Positions 1 through 14,100 of a stretch of 64,000 nucleotides of DNA are shown piece by piece. The stretch is taken from positions 9,711,606 through 9,775,605 of the forward strand of contig NW_024037064.1 of the NCBI RefSeq assembly GCF_015706575.1. The letters are read 5' to 3'. Numbering within the stretch: the stretch's first letter is position 1; each line of letters starts with the position of its first letter. This DNA is from Patiria miniata. Taxonomy: Eukaryota > Echinodermata > Asteroidea > Valvatida > Asterinidae. The translations under genes were made by a program, and so were the position numbers. The notes beneath the pieces were generated by a model. The model did no database searches, was not told the DNA's origin, and saw nothing but the letters and a program-made list of their open reading frames with translations.

Positions 1-1744
1 AGTGTGGCTGCAATTTGCAAAAGCAAGTGAAAAGAAATCCACAACGATGGGCGTTTACGTGTTGCTTAATAAATATAAGCAACACCCAATGAAAATATTT
101 AACAGATTCAATTTAAACAAATATATATAAAAGGAAAATTAAAAAAAAATAAATAGGGGCCTAGTATTTAGGGGTTTTTAATTTTTTTTTTTTAAATAGG
201 CCCCTGTTATACATGTAGAAGTTCTCTCTTTAGTTGGCCGACCTTCCAATTCTATTTTGCAAGTTACTATCACTATACGCGACATTTCTGATAGGAGCTT
301 TTTAAGTTGGAACAATCGAGCGTAGCCTTTGAGAAATATCATGGACAGTTCTGAACGTTCATGGTAATCAGTAATTTCCTTCGTCATTCCCAGGATCAAC
401 AACGCAAATATCCGACTGCCGAGCTCATGAATAAAAGTTATACACTCGAATAATTTTATAATTAGATAGTTCCGAGAGCCATTGTGTTGGCGAATTGAAG
501 ACATATGGCATAACACCTCTGGTCTGGACTTAGGGCTTCCAATGAGCTTTTGTGATACAATTGGGTCCGAAAGTGGCGCTATTTAGCCATGTTGTGGAGG
601 GATCCTTATTTGTGGTCTGCATTGGGTGAAAATTTCTCAAAAAGTCAATGAGCCAAAAAAAAAAAAAAAAAAAAAAAAAAAGATGACGTGCTGATCATCA
701 TTTTTCGGCAGCAGCGTAGCCAGGGTCCTCATCCTAGGGCGCGTGGGGAGGGGGGGGGGGGGGGGGGCGCCCGACCTCTTCAACCTCAAATCAAATTGGG
801 GGGGGGGGGGGGGGGGCGTCTGACAACATTTTCCCATGGGAGCGCTGTTAAAAAAACCGGATGCACGCGCAAGTGCGCAAGCCCCTTCCTTCAGTAGGTT
901 AAACTACTGCCCTCTATCGGCGATTCCAGGAAATGTCAACAGAGCGATTTAATATTAATTTGGTAATTTTCAACCTTCCATTCTAATCGACGTGCAGCAT
1001 TTTTAATTGCCAACAAGCGGAATATCATGTCACACAATGTGTTTATTGGGGGGAGGGGGAAGAGTAAGCTGCCACTAAAACATTGCATGAAACTGCACGC
1101 CACGATTTCTGACCCATAAGAATAAAACGTGGCTAGATTTCAATCATTTGTAAACCTTGCTACGTTTTTCTGGAGGTGGTAACTATGGGTTTTAAATAAT
1201 CCTTGTCTGTGGTAAGGCTACTATCGTACGTCATCAGTTACGAGCAATTCCTTGAGTATTATTTCCGAAGAGGGAAAAATTCACTCAACATTCAAAAGAA
1301 GATTAACTCCCACCAACTGATACTATGGTCCAGACGATTTATATAGAGTTAATTCATTCACTCTTGAACAATTTGCACTTAACATGGGTTTCCGGGTTTT
1401 TTTTCCTTTTTTTTTTACAGCATTTCAAACTAAAATGTGAGGGAATTTACTTCAAATACTGTAGTTCATGGTTTCACTATCTCTACCCCTATGTTTTTGC
1501 CAGGCATATACATGTAGGCTCTTTAATCCTTAATTGCACGCATGGTTTTATTAAAATCAACCACATGTCAATCACAACTCATTCACTATGCCAGTAAAAT
1601 AATAATGAACGCATTTCGAAAAGACATCCCTTTCTTAATAATAATTCCTGTGGTTCCATTCCTGTATCATAATTTGTTTTAACTCATTTATATATAAATG
1701 AAGGGCTTCACAAGGAAGTGCTCTTTCTTCCATAATTTGTTCAG
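1..1744. other. Region upstream of the first recognised exon
   Basis: I see no domain-encoding exon. A 112-codon open stretch on the minus strand (178-516) matches no family I know. A-run 655-681 and G-runs near 751-767 and 798-816 frame a stretch beginning GCAGCGTAGCCAGG, a start typical of G-rich nonautonomous DNA elements, but no matching right end is visible. The receptor's start codon and signal peptide are expected here or further left and were not found. Confidence 0.4.
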
Positions 1745-2110
1745 GTACGAATGGATCCTCCACAACGACCAGCTTATTTTTAGGGCCGTACGAGACGGCA
1801 CAAATAACGTCACCTTCCTACCCAAACAGATATGCCAATGGCTTGGACATCGGCTGGATTATCCAGACAGTTGAAGGTTGGCGGATTCAATTAATTACCT
1901 CCACTTTTGACACTGAGAGTGGATATGACAGATTGAAGGGTGGTGACGGCACCAATAGCTCCGACCTTTCAACTGTGTTATTTGAGTCCACGGGGAACGA
2001 TGGTCCTGATGCACTCTCCGATGGATCTGCAATGTGGCTGAGGTTCACAAGTGATGAAATTGTCCCAAAGGATGGATTTAGCCTATGGGTTATCAGCATG
2101 CCGCCTAATG
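1745..2110 (+). CDS. RTK exon: CUB domain
   Basis: A single phase 1-1 exon encodes about 122 residues with CUB hallmarks: an [13 protein letters not shown] start, a GW-I strand, a [12 protein letters not shown] segment (the acidic FD..YD pattern), GDG, and a late WLRFTSDE...GFSLW strand. CUB domains are extracellular beta-sandwiches that bind protein partners. Unusually, I see no cysteine in this copy, whereas classic CUBs have two disulfides; the position normally C-x-W reads IGW. Acceptor TTCAG precedes 1745 and donor GTAATT follows 2110. Confidence 0.8.
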
Positions 2111-5100
2111 GTAATTACAGTTTTAAATCTTCTTAAATACAAAGGACACATGAAAGGGTTTTCTGACTTTGTATGCCATTATTTTGGTATGCAATATTTG
2201 TGGTTCTATAAGTGTTTTCGACCCCTTGAGTAATTTACTTATAAGTTTATCATAGTACACAGGTCAGTCAAAAAGTGCAAATAACAATCAACAAGCTACT
2301 TTATACGAACAAATATACATGTTTCAATTGGAGTGTTGATTCTTTTTCTTTTAAATTAAAATAAAGGCTTCAAATAATGTAGGCTACATTAAATATGAGG
2401 CTATATGACAACCGATGCGTCAATCACGACGTCATCTCACTTTTTGTTACTTCAGATTTCAACTTTGTAACACGCCCCCAGCTATGTAAATATCAAATTT
2501 CAACTTGTGATTAAACAGATGAAGGGCTTCATACAATTCTTATTTAATGCAATGTAACATGGCAACATCGTCATGATGCAACTACCAAATTATTATTGAA
2601 TACCTTGCTTGACTGTAAGTGAATCATTGTCCCAGGCCTCCTGTGAAATCATGGCACTTTGTGTGCTGTCTTTTTCCAGAAAGTGGAATTTATTTTAATC
2701 AATTTCCAAGGATGGGAAGAAAACCTGCCCTTTTTCCTTCAAATACTGCCTCCAATTTACCAAATTTTGGTTAGTCTACATTGTGTTTGCAATCTGTCAA
2801 CATCTGTGAACAGCTGCAAGCCAACTAGTCTAGTTCCCTGACCTGACAATTGTTTCTGTTAGTCTGAAGTATTATTTAGGCTAAAAGAATGAGCTACAAG
2901 AAAAAAATTGTTTTCTTGGTTTTTCCAGCATCCATAAACACAAAACAATTGTCTAATATGTGTCCAACCATTCTGATGGTCGGACGCGTATTAAACAATT
3001 GTTGGTTATTTCAACCAATGATTGGAAATGTTAACCAATCTGGTGTTTAGAGTGTAACAATAATGTGCTATAATGCAATATAACATGTATGTGCTACATG
3101 TATAATATCAAAAGGCACCTTTTTACAATGAGGTCACTTGATTAATAAGACATCTTCATGATGTCACTTGTATATGGGACTAGCTTTTTCAACAAACTGC
3201 CCAAACAGCCTGGTGGATGATGGCTGTTGATGAGTTCTGAACCCAAATTGTATTATTTAGAGACCAGCTATTTCCAGTTTAAACCATTGCTATGACGTCA
3301 CACTATTGTTAAAATTGTGGATTCGGAACTACGAATCTGTTACGCTGGTCACAAAGTGTGGATTCGGAACGAAGAATCTTTAGTTAAGTGTGCATTCGGA
3401 ATTACGAATCCACACTTTAAACACGTCAGACAATTGTTCTCTATAATGAGCATTAATAGGACCGTCTGCGTGAAAATTTCCTTCCGAAATTATCAATGCA
3501 TTTTCCCTGTCAGATTCTTCGCCGTCACTGCAAAACCTACTTCGAGTCAGAAAGAAATCATCGTCTGAACTATCAATTTGTCAACGGAAGGAGCCGGGAC
3601 AAATGTTGCAACCTGACGCCACTTTTTCCCTCTATATATCATCTCAATGAAGGGCATTCATCGCAAAAATGATGATAAGACATGAATCTGGGACAGAGAA
3701 GTATTTCTAATTTTGTTAGGAAATACTTTAAAAAAAATTCTTAACTCTCCATAGACTTTGTACACAATCGCAGAAGTGGCGTCAGGTTGCAACATTTATC
3801 CCAAGTCTTTCATCTCCACTCACTGTTAATGCCAATACTTCTTTTGACGCAATGGTTTAAGTCAAAGAATACACTCGCAAGTGTGGATTCTTAATTTACG
3901 AATTCACTCGGCGCTTCGCGCCTCGTGAATTCTTAAATTACGAATCCACACTTTCTCGTGTATTCTCCTCAACGGAAACCTGTTGAAATCAGTGGACATT
4001 TTAACTGGTTTACACAGATTGTCAGCCGGTTTTGTATTTACTTGTTACAGCAAGCGCAGACTTCAACTGCACCTTTGAAAGAGGGTTTTGTGGTTGGAGA
4101 CAATCCGACGAGGACAGTTCCAACTGGTTCCTGCGCAATGGACAAACTCCTTCCTATAATACCGGACCACATTTCGACAGGACGTTAGGCAGTTAGTATT
4201 ATTTTCTGGATAAGGCAATAATTTTAAATCGGTGCGGTTTCGGGTCTTAAGCCGAATGTGCTTTCATTTACAATTTTGATTTGGTTTCAAAATCTGGGCG
4301 AGAATCAATGATAGAAGCTAGACTATTGTTTGGACTCATGTTGACCTTGACTCTACAAACTGAAGCTGCATAAAAAAAAGTAAGAGTTAAGAAACAAACT
4401 AACATCACTGGATAAGTTTGATGAAAACATAATTACATCTATATAAGATTTGAGGCTTTGCATGGTGGGGTATCGGTATCGTTTCGGTTTGCGGTAACAC
4501 CATGTGGTAATAACTACTGCTTAGAAGATATTAGTTCTGAGAAGAACTTGTCCTGCTTATTATCAACTTTGCTAAGTAGTTTTTTGTTCTGTTTAGAACA
4601 GTCCTGCTGTAAGTTCTAAAAGAACTTGTCTTTGGTCTCAACGTTTCGACTAGCCTGCTCTAGTCATCGTCATCTCTAGTCTCCTGACGATGACTAGAGC
4701 AGGCTAGTCGAAACGTTGAGACCAAAGACAAGTTCTTTAAGAACTTACAGCAGGACTGTTCTAAACAGAACAAAAAACTACTTAGCAAAGTTGATAATAA
4801 GCAGGACAAGTTCTTCTCAGAACTAATATCTTCTAAGCAGTAGTTATTACCACATGGTGTTACCGCAAACCGAAACGATACATAATTACATCCTTAACGT
4901 AAAATTTCATCTTTTCCTCTTCTTCCTTACCTCTGTAAACTTCACTCTGTTCAGATGCAAGTGACCTTTACATCTATTATGAAACGTCCAGATATGGAAG
5001 CACTAACGCTATACTTGTCAGCCCTGTCGTTTCGCCAAGTAGAGAACAGCCATACAACACCTGGTGTTTCAGTTTCTGGTACATGTTTGGAAGGCAGATG

Positions 5101-8100
5101 GGTAAGGATTCTAAACTATTATGTTTAGGAAGGCGAGGCTCTTTTTAAAATGCTCATGATGACCGTGCTGAAGGCGATGGTCATTATCAGCCTCTAGACT
5201 CCAAACCGGTATTAAACATTCATGTTTAAAACCAGCCAAACACATATTTATTGCCATTCATAAATACCTTTTTGGTGAAACAAAACAATGTAGACAAATT
5301 GATAAAACGTTCCAAAAAGTAGAATCAGCACCAAATTCCGATGATCTTTTGTTTAAGAAATTCTGGTTAGATTGCTATCCACGTTCTGGGTCCATTTCTA
5401 TGAATAGAGCATGAAAACGCAAAAAAAAAAAAAACCCCAAAAAACAACTTCCTAGGACAGCAAGGAATATTAGAAAGATAAATTGTGTAAGATCAGGCAT
5501 ATAAAATCATACCAAAGTAGACTGTAAGCCAAATGCAATGGGATTAAATGGTTGCAATGTACCGGCTGGGCACCGTCGCAAATAATGTGAGCTTGTTCAG
5601 TTATACATGTAAGTAGAGCAGAATTTAGGGTAAGTCGGGTAACTATCCCCCCCCCCCTTCGCTGGGGGGGGGGGGGGAGGGGTCTGGAGTCTATTTGTGT
5701 TTTATTGGTTTATTGTTATATTGTTTTCACAGGGATTCTCAATGTGTACCAGCTTCCAGTAAATCAGACAAACAGTGAGGGTGAAATCATCTTTACGAGA
5801 AACGGTCAATATATGAAGAGAACAGTTTGGTTAAAAGGAAGGAGTTGTGTGAGAAATGTTACTTCAGAATTTGAAGTTACCCTTGAGGCAGTTCGTGGCG
5901 GCGGTAGCTCAGTCATTGCGATCGATGACATTAATACTGGTAGGATTTTCTTTTTATTCAAAAGTACAACAAATTGCCGCTACCCCGGATCTGTAAATTA
6001 TGCCAAAATTCCGAAACCCTTCCCCCAACTTCCACAGTGGCATTGTTGAACCGAGTCATACTTGAACTTAGTCATAATTGAGTTAACCTCTATGATTTAA
6101 TTTGATCATTTGATAATAAAAGTAATTCAGAAGTACACTTAATTTCTGTTTATTAACTTCCCCGTTTTTTTGTTGTTCTTGCACGGTTCTTTCACTGGGT
6201 ACTTCCTTCCCCACAGTCATTCCTCAAATGGTCCTCTTCGATTCAACTGAAGACTTTCCTTCTGATGCTGGAATATCAGTCCTTTTGGAAGGAGAAGATC
6301 ATGCATTCACATGCATGGTACTAGACATAAACCACGAAGTAGAACTTGTCTGGACCTTGGCTGGTCGGCGAATAAAACAAGCCAGTAACAGAAGCGTCGA
6401 CACCATCGACGGATTGAGCGTTAGCAGCAGTGTTGTTGTGTCGCCTAACAGAGAGATCCACGGACAGACACTACAATGTAAAGCGTTCGACACAGACGGT
6501 GAGCTGATCGACAGTATGACTGTAACAATCGCTGTAAAGGGTGAGATGCAATTTGAAATACGTATTTTACGTATAAGGGTCATTCCATGTCAGACCAACG
6601 CACTTTTTTACCTCATGTCTTTCGATTTTAATAAAAATTGCTGTGCTTGTAGGTCCTAATGAGCAATGAATACACACCAATATTTAGCCCGATCCGACCT
6701 ACCATGTGGTCAGGGCAGAAGCCACAAAAAAATGGCATTTTTAGAGTAAAATACCACCCTTTTGATATAAATATGTCAAAACTATGGCAATTTTCATTGA
6801 ATATATGTAAATTTGGTATTAAAATAATGAGGATTGCATGCTCAAATCACTTCTTTTGTCAAAATTAAATTTTGTGAAAAGTAGGTCACGTGACCTTTAA
6901 TATGCTATCGTGACCTTTGACCCAATTTTTGTAATAATGTATCATTCCGAAAATCAACGAAATAAAAATAACTTGCTAGAGCATTTCTTCCTCTATCAGA
7001 ATGTACTAAAAATCAGTTGGGGTCTTCAAAATTTACAACTTTATGACTACTTTTGTACAGTTGGTAGGTTACAAATGAGTCAATTTATAGACTTTACATA
7101 AGAAATACACCACTAAAATTAATCTAGATTTGTATGTATAAAGTACAAAGCCAGGAAAAACAAAATTCTACCTTCTGATTCCAAAGAAACTGTCTAATCA
7201 GAATATCTGGACTCGGAAGTGTGCTAACCACTAACAGTAACCAGGCCTTCACCCAGTACAGCGGACTCATGTCCAGGTGAAATTCATCTCAAACGAGCAA
7301 AATGCCAAGTCTGTGAGAGTAATTAAAGTTCAAGAAGCACAGTGATAAATGAGTAAAGGTAACTTTGATTGTAATATTAAGTATTATCTTCAAGCAAACT
7401 TGAATCCTAGACCCTGATTAGTCCATCTATAGCAAAAACTGTGTGATTTGATATAATATTGCACAGCTATATTGCACCCCAGATATTAAAAATGTACGTG
7501 TACATATGTTGTGTTATTACCTGCAGAACGGACCAATACACTACATGTATGCACATACATCTTCACCGCGTGTACGCATTTGATATCAAGTTTGCTTGAA
7601 GATAAATTGGTTATAAATCCCACTTGCACTCGTGGAACACGGAATTATGTAGTGCATTGAGTGGCATATGGGTCACAGCAGCATTGCATTATTTCATATT
7701 CCAAGCGCACTCGTGGGAAAACTAATTATCAGTGGCACCCGGGGGGGGGGGGGGGGGGCTTGAACCCACCCCCAACATTGTCAAGTTTTTGTTGGTCCAA
7801 TCTTTTACAGAAATTTGAAAAAAAAACGATTTATGCCCCCCCCCCCCACCAAAAGCCAAATCCTGGGTGCGCCACTGCTGATAATTTACACTATGAGTCT
7901 GGTTAGACCTCATCAGCCCTCAGAATGAGAAATTCACAAACCAAGATATATTTTAGTAACTTTAGAAACAGAATAGTAAGTTGTGTTGGTGTATTTCTTA
8001 TGTAAAGTCTATAAACTGACTCATTTGTAACCTACCAACTGTACAAAAGTAGTCATAAAGTTGTAAATTTTGAAGACCCCAACTGATTTTTAGTACATTC

Positions 8101-11100
8101 TGATAGAGGAAGACATGCTCTAGCAAGTTATTTTTATTTCGTTGATTTTCGGAATGATACATTATTACAAAAAATGGGTCAAAGGTCACGATAGCATATT
8201 AAAGGTCATGTGACCTACTTTTCACAAAATTTAATTTTGACAAAAGAAGTGCTTTGAGCATGCAATCCTCATTATTTTAATAACAAATTCACATATATTC
8301 TATGAAAATTGCCATAGTTTTGACATATTTATACCAAAAGGGTGGTATTTTACTCTAAAAATGCCATTTTGTTGTGGCTTCTGCCCTGACCACATAATAG
8401 GTCGGATCGGGCTAAAAATTGGTGTGTATTCATTGCTCATTAGGACCAACAAGCACAGCAATTTTTATCAAAATCGGAAGACATGAGGTAATGAAGTGCG
8501 TTGGTCTGACATGGAATGACCCATAAGTTAAACCCAATAGGACCTACATTACATTCTCTTACATGGCTTTTATGAGTAATTGGTAAGGCGATTTCAGGCA
8601 CTTCATTGATCTATACACGTCTTAAAATGAATGTGATGTATGCTTCTCTTTTATAGTGAAACCAAAGTCATCATTAATGTCCCTGACTGGTGCCAGTGGA
8701 AACAGACTTAGACCTGGTGGCACAGTGAACGTTGCGACTGGTATAGCATACACCTTTACTTGTGAGACAAAGGATACGTGGCCTGAAACCAAAATTGAGT
8801 GGTATCTTGGTGACATCAGGAGAGATACACATAGACCTACTTTTACAGGAAGCGATGATTTGGTCACCACAAGAGACAGTTGGGCATTAACTCCTACCTC
8901 AGAAAGCAATGGACTGGAGCTGCGGTGTGTGGCAAGTATCGAGGAGCCATTCGACGCTCAGGCATCTCTTGTAGTCAGAGTGGTTGTCAATTGTAAGTAC
9001 AAAATGTACACGTATATTCCCATAATTGAAATATACAAATCATACTGGGTATTAGTGCCGTATTACAAACTCATCATAACCAGATGGTCGCATTCACGTT
9101 GATTTGGAGATTATGTGCTCTTTATTGTAGCGACAGTAGGTCTCAACTGTACCTTTGAAGAAGGGTGGTGTGGTTGGAAGCAGTCAAAACAAGACCGTAC
9201 AGACTGGACACTCCAGGCAGGCTCGACATATCCTTCTTCTACTGGTCCCGATTATGACAAGACTGTAGGAGGTATGTGGATGGTTTTGAATATCCCTGAT
9301 AAACGTTGAAGTCCATTCTTAACTTCTTATTACCAAAGCTTCCTCTGATGATATTTTATCGATTTATCACAACTAATATTGGCCAGATTACAGAGGCCGT
9401 TATGCCAGCTTTCATCCATACTACTCGTCTGACGGCACCAACGCTGTGCTTATCAGCCCTGCAGTTGTTCCAAGCAAAGAACAGATCGGTAACCACGCGT
9501 GGTGTTTCAGTTTCTGGTACAACATGTACGGAAGCAATATGGGTACGTAATTTAATGCAGACATAAACAAATTGTAATGTCATTTAAGGCACAAGCCCAC
9601 TTGACAGCGAGTGATATCATCGCAACAACAACAACGGTTGTCATGAAAAAGCGCGTAAATTAGAAAAAAATGAAAACTGTTTTTATTTTTTCTAATTTAC
9701 CCAAAAGTACTTCTACATTTCAAGATTTCTCTTCACATGAAATTTATTCTGTGGCTCATTCAAGCTGACGTTTTAAAAACAAAATAAATTCTTGTTATAA
9801 TAAGTATTTATATTGTATTAAAAGTATTATTTAAAAGAAACTATTAAAAAAACAAATAAAATAAACATGTTAAGTTAATTGAGCACAGAGCAGCATTTCA
9901 AATATTACATATGCCATTGCGTGATCTTTACATTCCTTTATTTAGGCCTAATTTTGAGGTTTGAAAATAGTTATTTTGATATTTAAATATCGACCTATAC
10001 CTTTTAAAGGCTTTTAAATGATTTATACCATTTAGGTACTCTAAATGTGTCTCGTGTGCCTGTTGGCGGATCAGTCACCGGAGGTGAAGTTCTCTTTTCA
10101 AGAAGCGGTGAGCAAACGAATGGAACAACCTGGCTGGAGGCTGAGATTTGTGTCACGAATTTATCTTCAAGCTTTCTCATAGCATTTGAAGCAATTCGTG
10201 TCAACGGTCGCTTGTCAGATATCGCCATCGATGACTTGACATACCAAGGTAACCTTTATAAAAATGTCCTCATTGTTATGTTTTACGCCAGTTGTGAACA
10301 CTGAACATAAAATATAACTTTTCACTTTTATAGGAAAGTATTATTGTGGTACGACTTTTAAAATATATATTTTTGGTGGTCGCCACATAAATTATAAGCA
10401 AATTTATCTTGTAGTGAAATCATAAAACTCCTCATGAAATCAAGGACAGGTTGCAAAAAGGTGGTTCAGAAACCCTGTAACAAATGGTTATCAGGAAAGC
10501 CTGCACTCCCCTCCTCGTTCCACGGGAGAAGAGTTTTAACCCCAAAAAAAATTCATTGTGAGAGCTAGTCATGCGTCTAGACGAGATGTCCAATTTTGCC
10601 TACATCTTTTTAATAATTTTTTGTTTTTCTTTTCAGTGGCCAAGACATCTATCATATTATTTGACTGGTTTGGACACAATTTTTCCATGGGAGACACAGT
10701 TTATGCGTCTGGACGAGACTGCACTCGATTCACTTGCAGAGTACCTGATATTAGAACACCCGTCTCGCTCATGTGGACGCTAGGGGGACTCGAGCTTTCT
10801 CCAGACAGTAGCAACAATCTCACAGATAGCGACGGTTTCACCACGAGCACCAGTACTGTAACGATACCTATTTCTGGGAGCAACCACGGGGAGCTACTGC
10901 AGTGTATGGCATTTGTTGCAGGGATACATCCCGTTGTGAACATATTCGTTACTGTTGATGTGCAAGGTAACAGGTTTTCAGTAAATCTCTTCTATTTGAA
11001 CTGTTGTGCTCATCTTGCCTTTCAAGATGTGTAAAAGGTACATGTATACATGTATGTTATAAATCAACGTCCTAGTTCAAAGCACTGTCCAGTCTAGTCC

Positions 11101-14100
11101 TTTGTTTCCCTGTGTTTATTGTGCTTAATTGTCATCAATGGTTCACGCACGCCCGCTTTCTGGTTTACTTTCTGTTGTGGGTACACCACATGGCGAAATC
11201 TACTGTTCTAGCATGTACTAACTATTCGAATTCACAAATTTCGTGTGATTTGAATAAATTTCATACCCCTTTGCAGTACCACTTGCAGAATCCAGTTTGT
11301 CTCTGTATGATTCCGGTGGGAACGTAACATGTGGGAGGACAAGTGTTGTGGAGGGGGCGTCCCACTCCTTCTTGTGCATGGTACGCCAGACATGGCAAAA
11401 CGCTACCATACAATGGTTCCTAAATGATGCTTTGCAAAGAACTGTCGATCCTCCCTCTGAAGAAAGTGATGGTTTGGTGGACACCACGAGCAGCTGGACG
11501 TTCGTCCCAAGCAGAGCCAATCACGGGCAGGGGGTGAAGTGTGTGGCGAGAACGGCGGAGTCGCAGCTCCCAATGCCTTTTGCGATGGTCACAGTGGATG
11601 TGACAGGTAGGTGTCCACGTATGGCAAGTGGGTGGGCCGTCATAAAGATCACTGCCTTATGGGGAAGTTTTTTGCTGTTAGGAAAATTAGGACCGAGTTA
11701 ATCCACCTTTCTGTTGTCCCCTTAGCGTCTTAAGTCCCAATTACAGCATGGGAAAACACGTGTAGTCCCTCCAGTAACGGAACAAGAATGCGTGGGTGTG
11801 TGTGTGAGTTCCAGTTAATTGAAGTAGGTCAGAATTGGCATGCTGCTACTGGTCAGCATTTTGTCACAATCACAGAGGGAAGCTCAGAGTAAAATTGCTT
11901 GCCCAAGTACTATTTATCAGTTACAATGTAGGTAGTACGCCTGTTTACCCACATGAACTAAGGCGATCTTAATATGCCATGATACAATTAACAAGTGAAG
12001 TTCGTCCCTGATTTTGCCCTAAGGGTTGGAAAATGATTTGGTATATTGTGTCCATGCCTTGGTTGATTTGGGATTAAAAAGAAATGGGGAAGACCACAGC
12101 ATTCAAACAGAAACGTCAAGGTAGGGACTCCTCTTGGATGATTGGGTCTCTGGTATTGGGTGTTGTATCCCTTTTTCATGATTTCAGGTCCGCCGGACAC
12201 TCCTGTTATAACAGGCAACCCATCGGTGACTGCAAATGAGGCTGTTCAACTAACATGCCGAGCCATCAACGGATATCCTGACGACTGGGAGCTGGTTTGG
12301 TCCAATGGGGGTTTACCTCTTACCGGCACTCACACCACCGCCGTGTCAACATCAGGCAACCGTTACAGGTTCAGCAGCACCCTAAACTTCACGCCGACCG
12401 TAGAAGATATTGGGAACATGATCACATGCTCTGCCAGAAGAGGATCTCAAGAACTGACAGGATCCCTGGGTCCATTCGACGTCCGATGTAAGAATCTTCC
12501 TCTTTTCATTTGCTGTTCCGAGGGGTCCTCTGTACCTATCTAACCATCCAATTTTCCGACTGGCCCACTTAAAAGTCGCATGCGTGCCGGGCAGTGATAT
12601 AGGATTACCTCCCGGCTGAATCCTGCTTTTACGTCGAGCCCATCATTGGTACATCACATGTCCAGCACAAGTAAACCACAAGTCATTCACAAGTCTCCTC
12701 ACACACACACACACAAACACAAAGGGGATGGACAATAGCAAATGTATGCCTTTGTCACAGCTCATTTGAAAGCTTCTGAGTCGAGTTGGGAGCTGGGTGA
12801 CTTTTGGTAGACTTGCGATTGACTTGCAGGAACTTGGGATGGGCTCGGCTACATCCCTGTCAGCTTCCAGTGAATAGCCAACGTGATTCAGTGGTGTAGA
12901 CATTTCTGTCCACTTGGACCAGCTTAATAGGGTTGCCTTGTTATGTTATCCGAACAGGGTATGGGGGGGGGGGGGGAAGAGGATCTTCCATTTCCTTTTT
13001 TTTGGTTTTCCTCCTTTCAGTTCCTCCAAAGGAATCCAGTTTATCCCTTTACGATTCCGGTGGGAACGTGACAAGTGGAAGAGCAAGCGTCATGGAGGGG
13101 GCGCGCCACTCTTTGTTGTGCACTGTGCGCCAGACAAGGCCAGCTGCTACCATACAATGGTTTCTGAATGACGCTCTTCAAAGAACTGATGACCCTGCTT
13201 CTGGAGAAATCAATGGTTTGGTGGACACCACGAGCAGCTGGACATTCATTCCGAGCAGATCCAATCATGGGCACAGGGTGAAGTGTGTCGCGAGAACGGC
13301 GGAGTCGCAGCTCCCTCTACCGTTTGCGATGGTCACAGTGGATGTTACAGGTAGGGATTCTGTGTGAGTATGGAAACACCGGCAATCGTGGACCCACATG
13401 TAGGGCAAAGGGGTTAGGGCACAAACAATACAATGTACGTCCACAATTGACCGAAAGTGAACGATTAGAATTCGTGTACAAAACCAATAAGAGCTGTTGC
13501 TAAAAAGTTGGTAAAAACAAGGAACGAGGTTAAGGAACAATAGGGGGGGCCATGATTGGCGGTGTTTACAAAGATGGGTGTATGAGTTTGTTTCTTCATT
13601 CAATAGGGGATGTTGAACACTAGAGGACAATAGGGTCCCGAATTCCTTAGAGGTCCGCAATTTGGATTCATGTACAAAACATATGGGAGGTCTTCCTAAA
13701 AAGTTACGAGTACAGACAAAAGAGGGACAATAGGGGGTCCCTGATTGCAGGCAAAAAGACACTGGCGTTTGTTTATGGTGTAAATCGAGGACACACGTGC
13801 AACATCATCGGTGAATCGAGGTCAGAAACCGAATCGAGGACTCCTCGGTAGGAAAACGTGTACAAAACCAATGAGAGCTGTTGCGAAAAAGTTATAGTAC
13901 AAAGGAAAAGGGAAGAGAAACAAAAGCAAATCCTTGATTTACACCATAAACAAACGTGCTTGCGTGTGTGTGTGTGCTTGTTCGAAATAATTGAAGGTCA
14001 GAATGGGCATCCTGGTAGTAGTTGGCATTTTGTCACAATCGCTGAGGGCAGCTCAGAGTAAAATGGCTTGCCCATGGACTAATGGTTAGGTAGTGCGCCT

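Larger units (their letters stand above)
2111..4050. other. RTK intron between CUB and MAM 1
   Basis: Long intron with no supported exon. It holds the dispersed repeat at 3279-3474, whose inverted copy lies near 48.0-48.2 kb, and a second block of the same flavour at 3858-3966. Confidence 0.5.
6577..8522. mobile_element. 1.95-kb element with ~540-bp inverted terminal arms, TSD ATAA
   Basis: Arms 6577 to about 7113 and about 7983 to 8522 are reverse complements with high identity; both start GGGTCATTCCATGTCAGACC. ATAA occurs immediately outside each end (6573-6576 and 8523-8526), as expected of a 4-bp target duplication. Matching 63-codon open frames in the arms are a by-product of the inversion, not genes. 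The centre holds two unrelated insertions (7386-7729 and 7730-7877). No transposase is visible, so it is nonautonomous; superfamily not assigned. Confidence 0.8.

Noticed and set aside
178-516. 112-codon minus-strand open frame
   Set aside because: No recognisable domain, ends in a T-run-derived poly-Lys tail, and no splice or start context; not listed as a gene.
688-897. Glycine/proline-rich frames around G-runs
   Set aside because: Homopolymer translation; no conserved domain or splice support.
4684-4722. Hammerhead on the minus strand of the palindrome
   Set aside because: The mirrored arm reads ATGACGA instead of CTGACGA at the core, so only the + strand carries the full motif.
6910-8189. 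Two near-identical 63-codon frames on opposite strands
   Set aside because: They lie at mirrored places in the arms of one inverted-repeat element; identity is due to the arms, not to paralogous genes.
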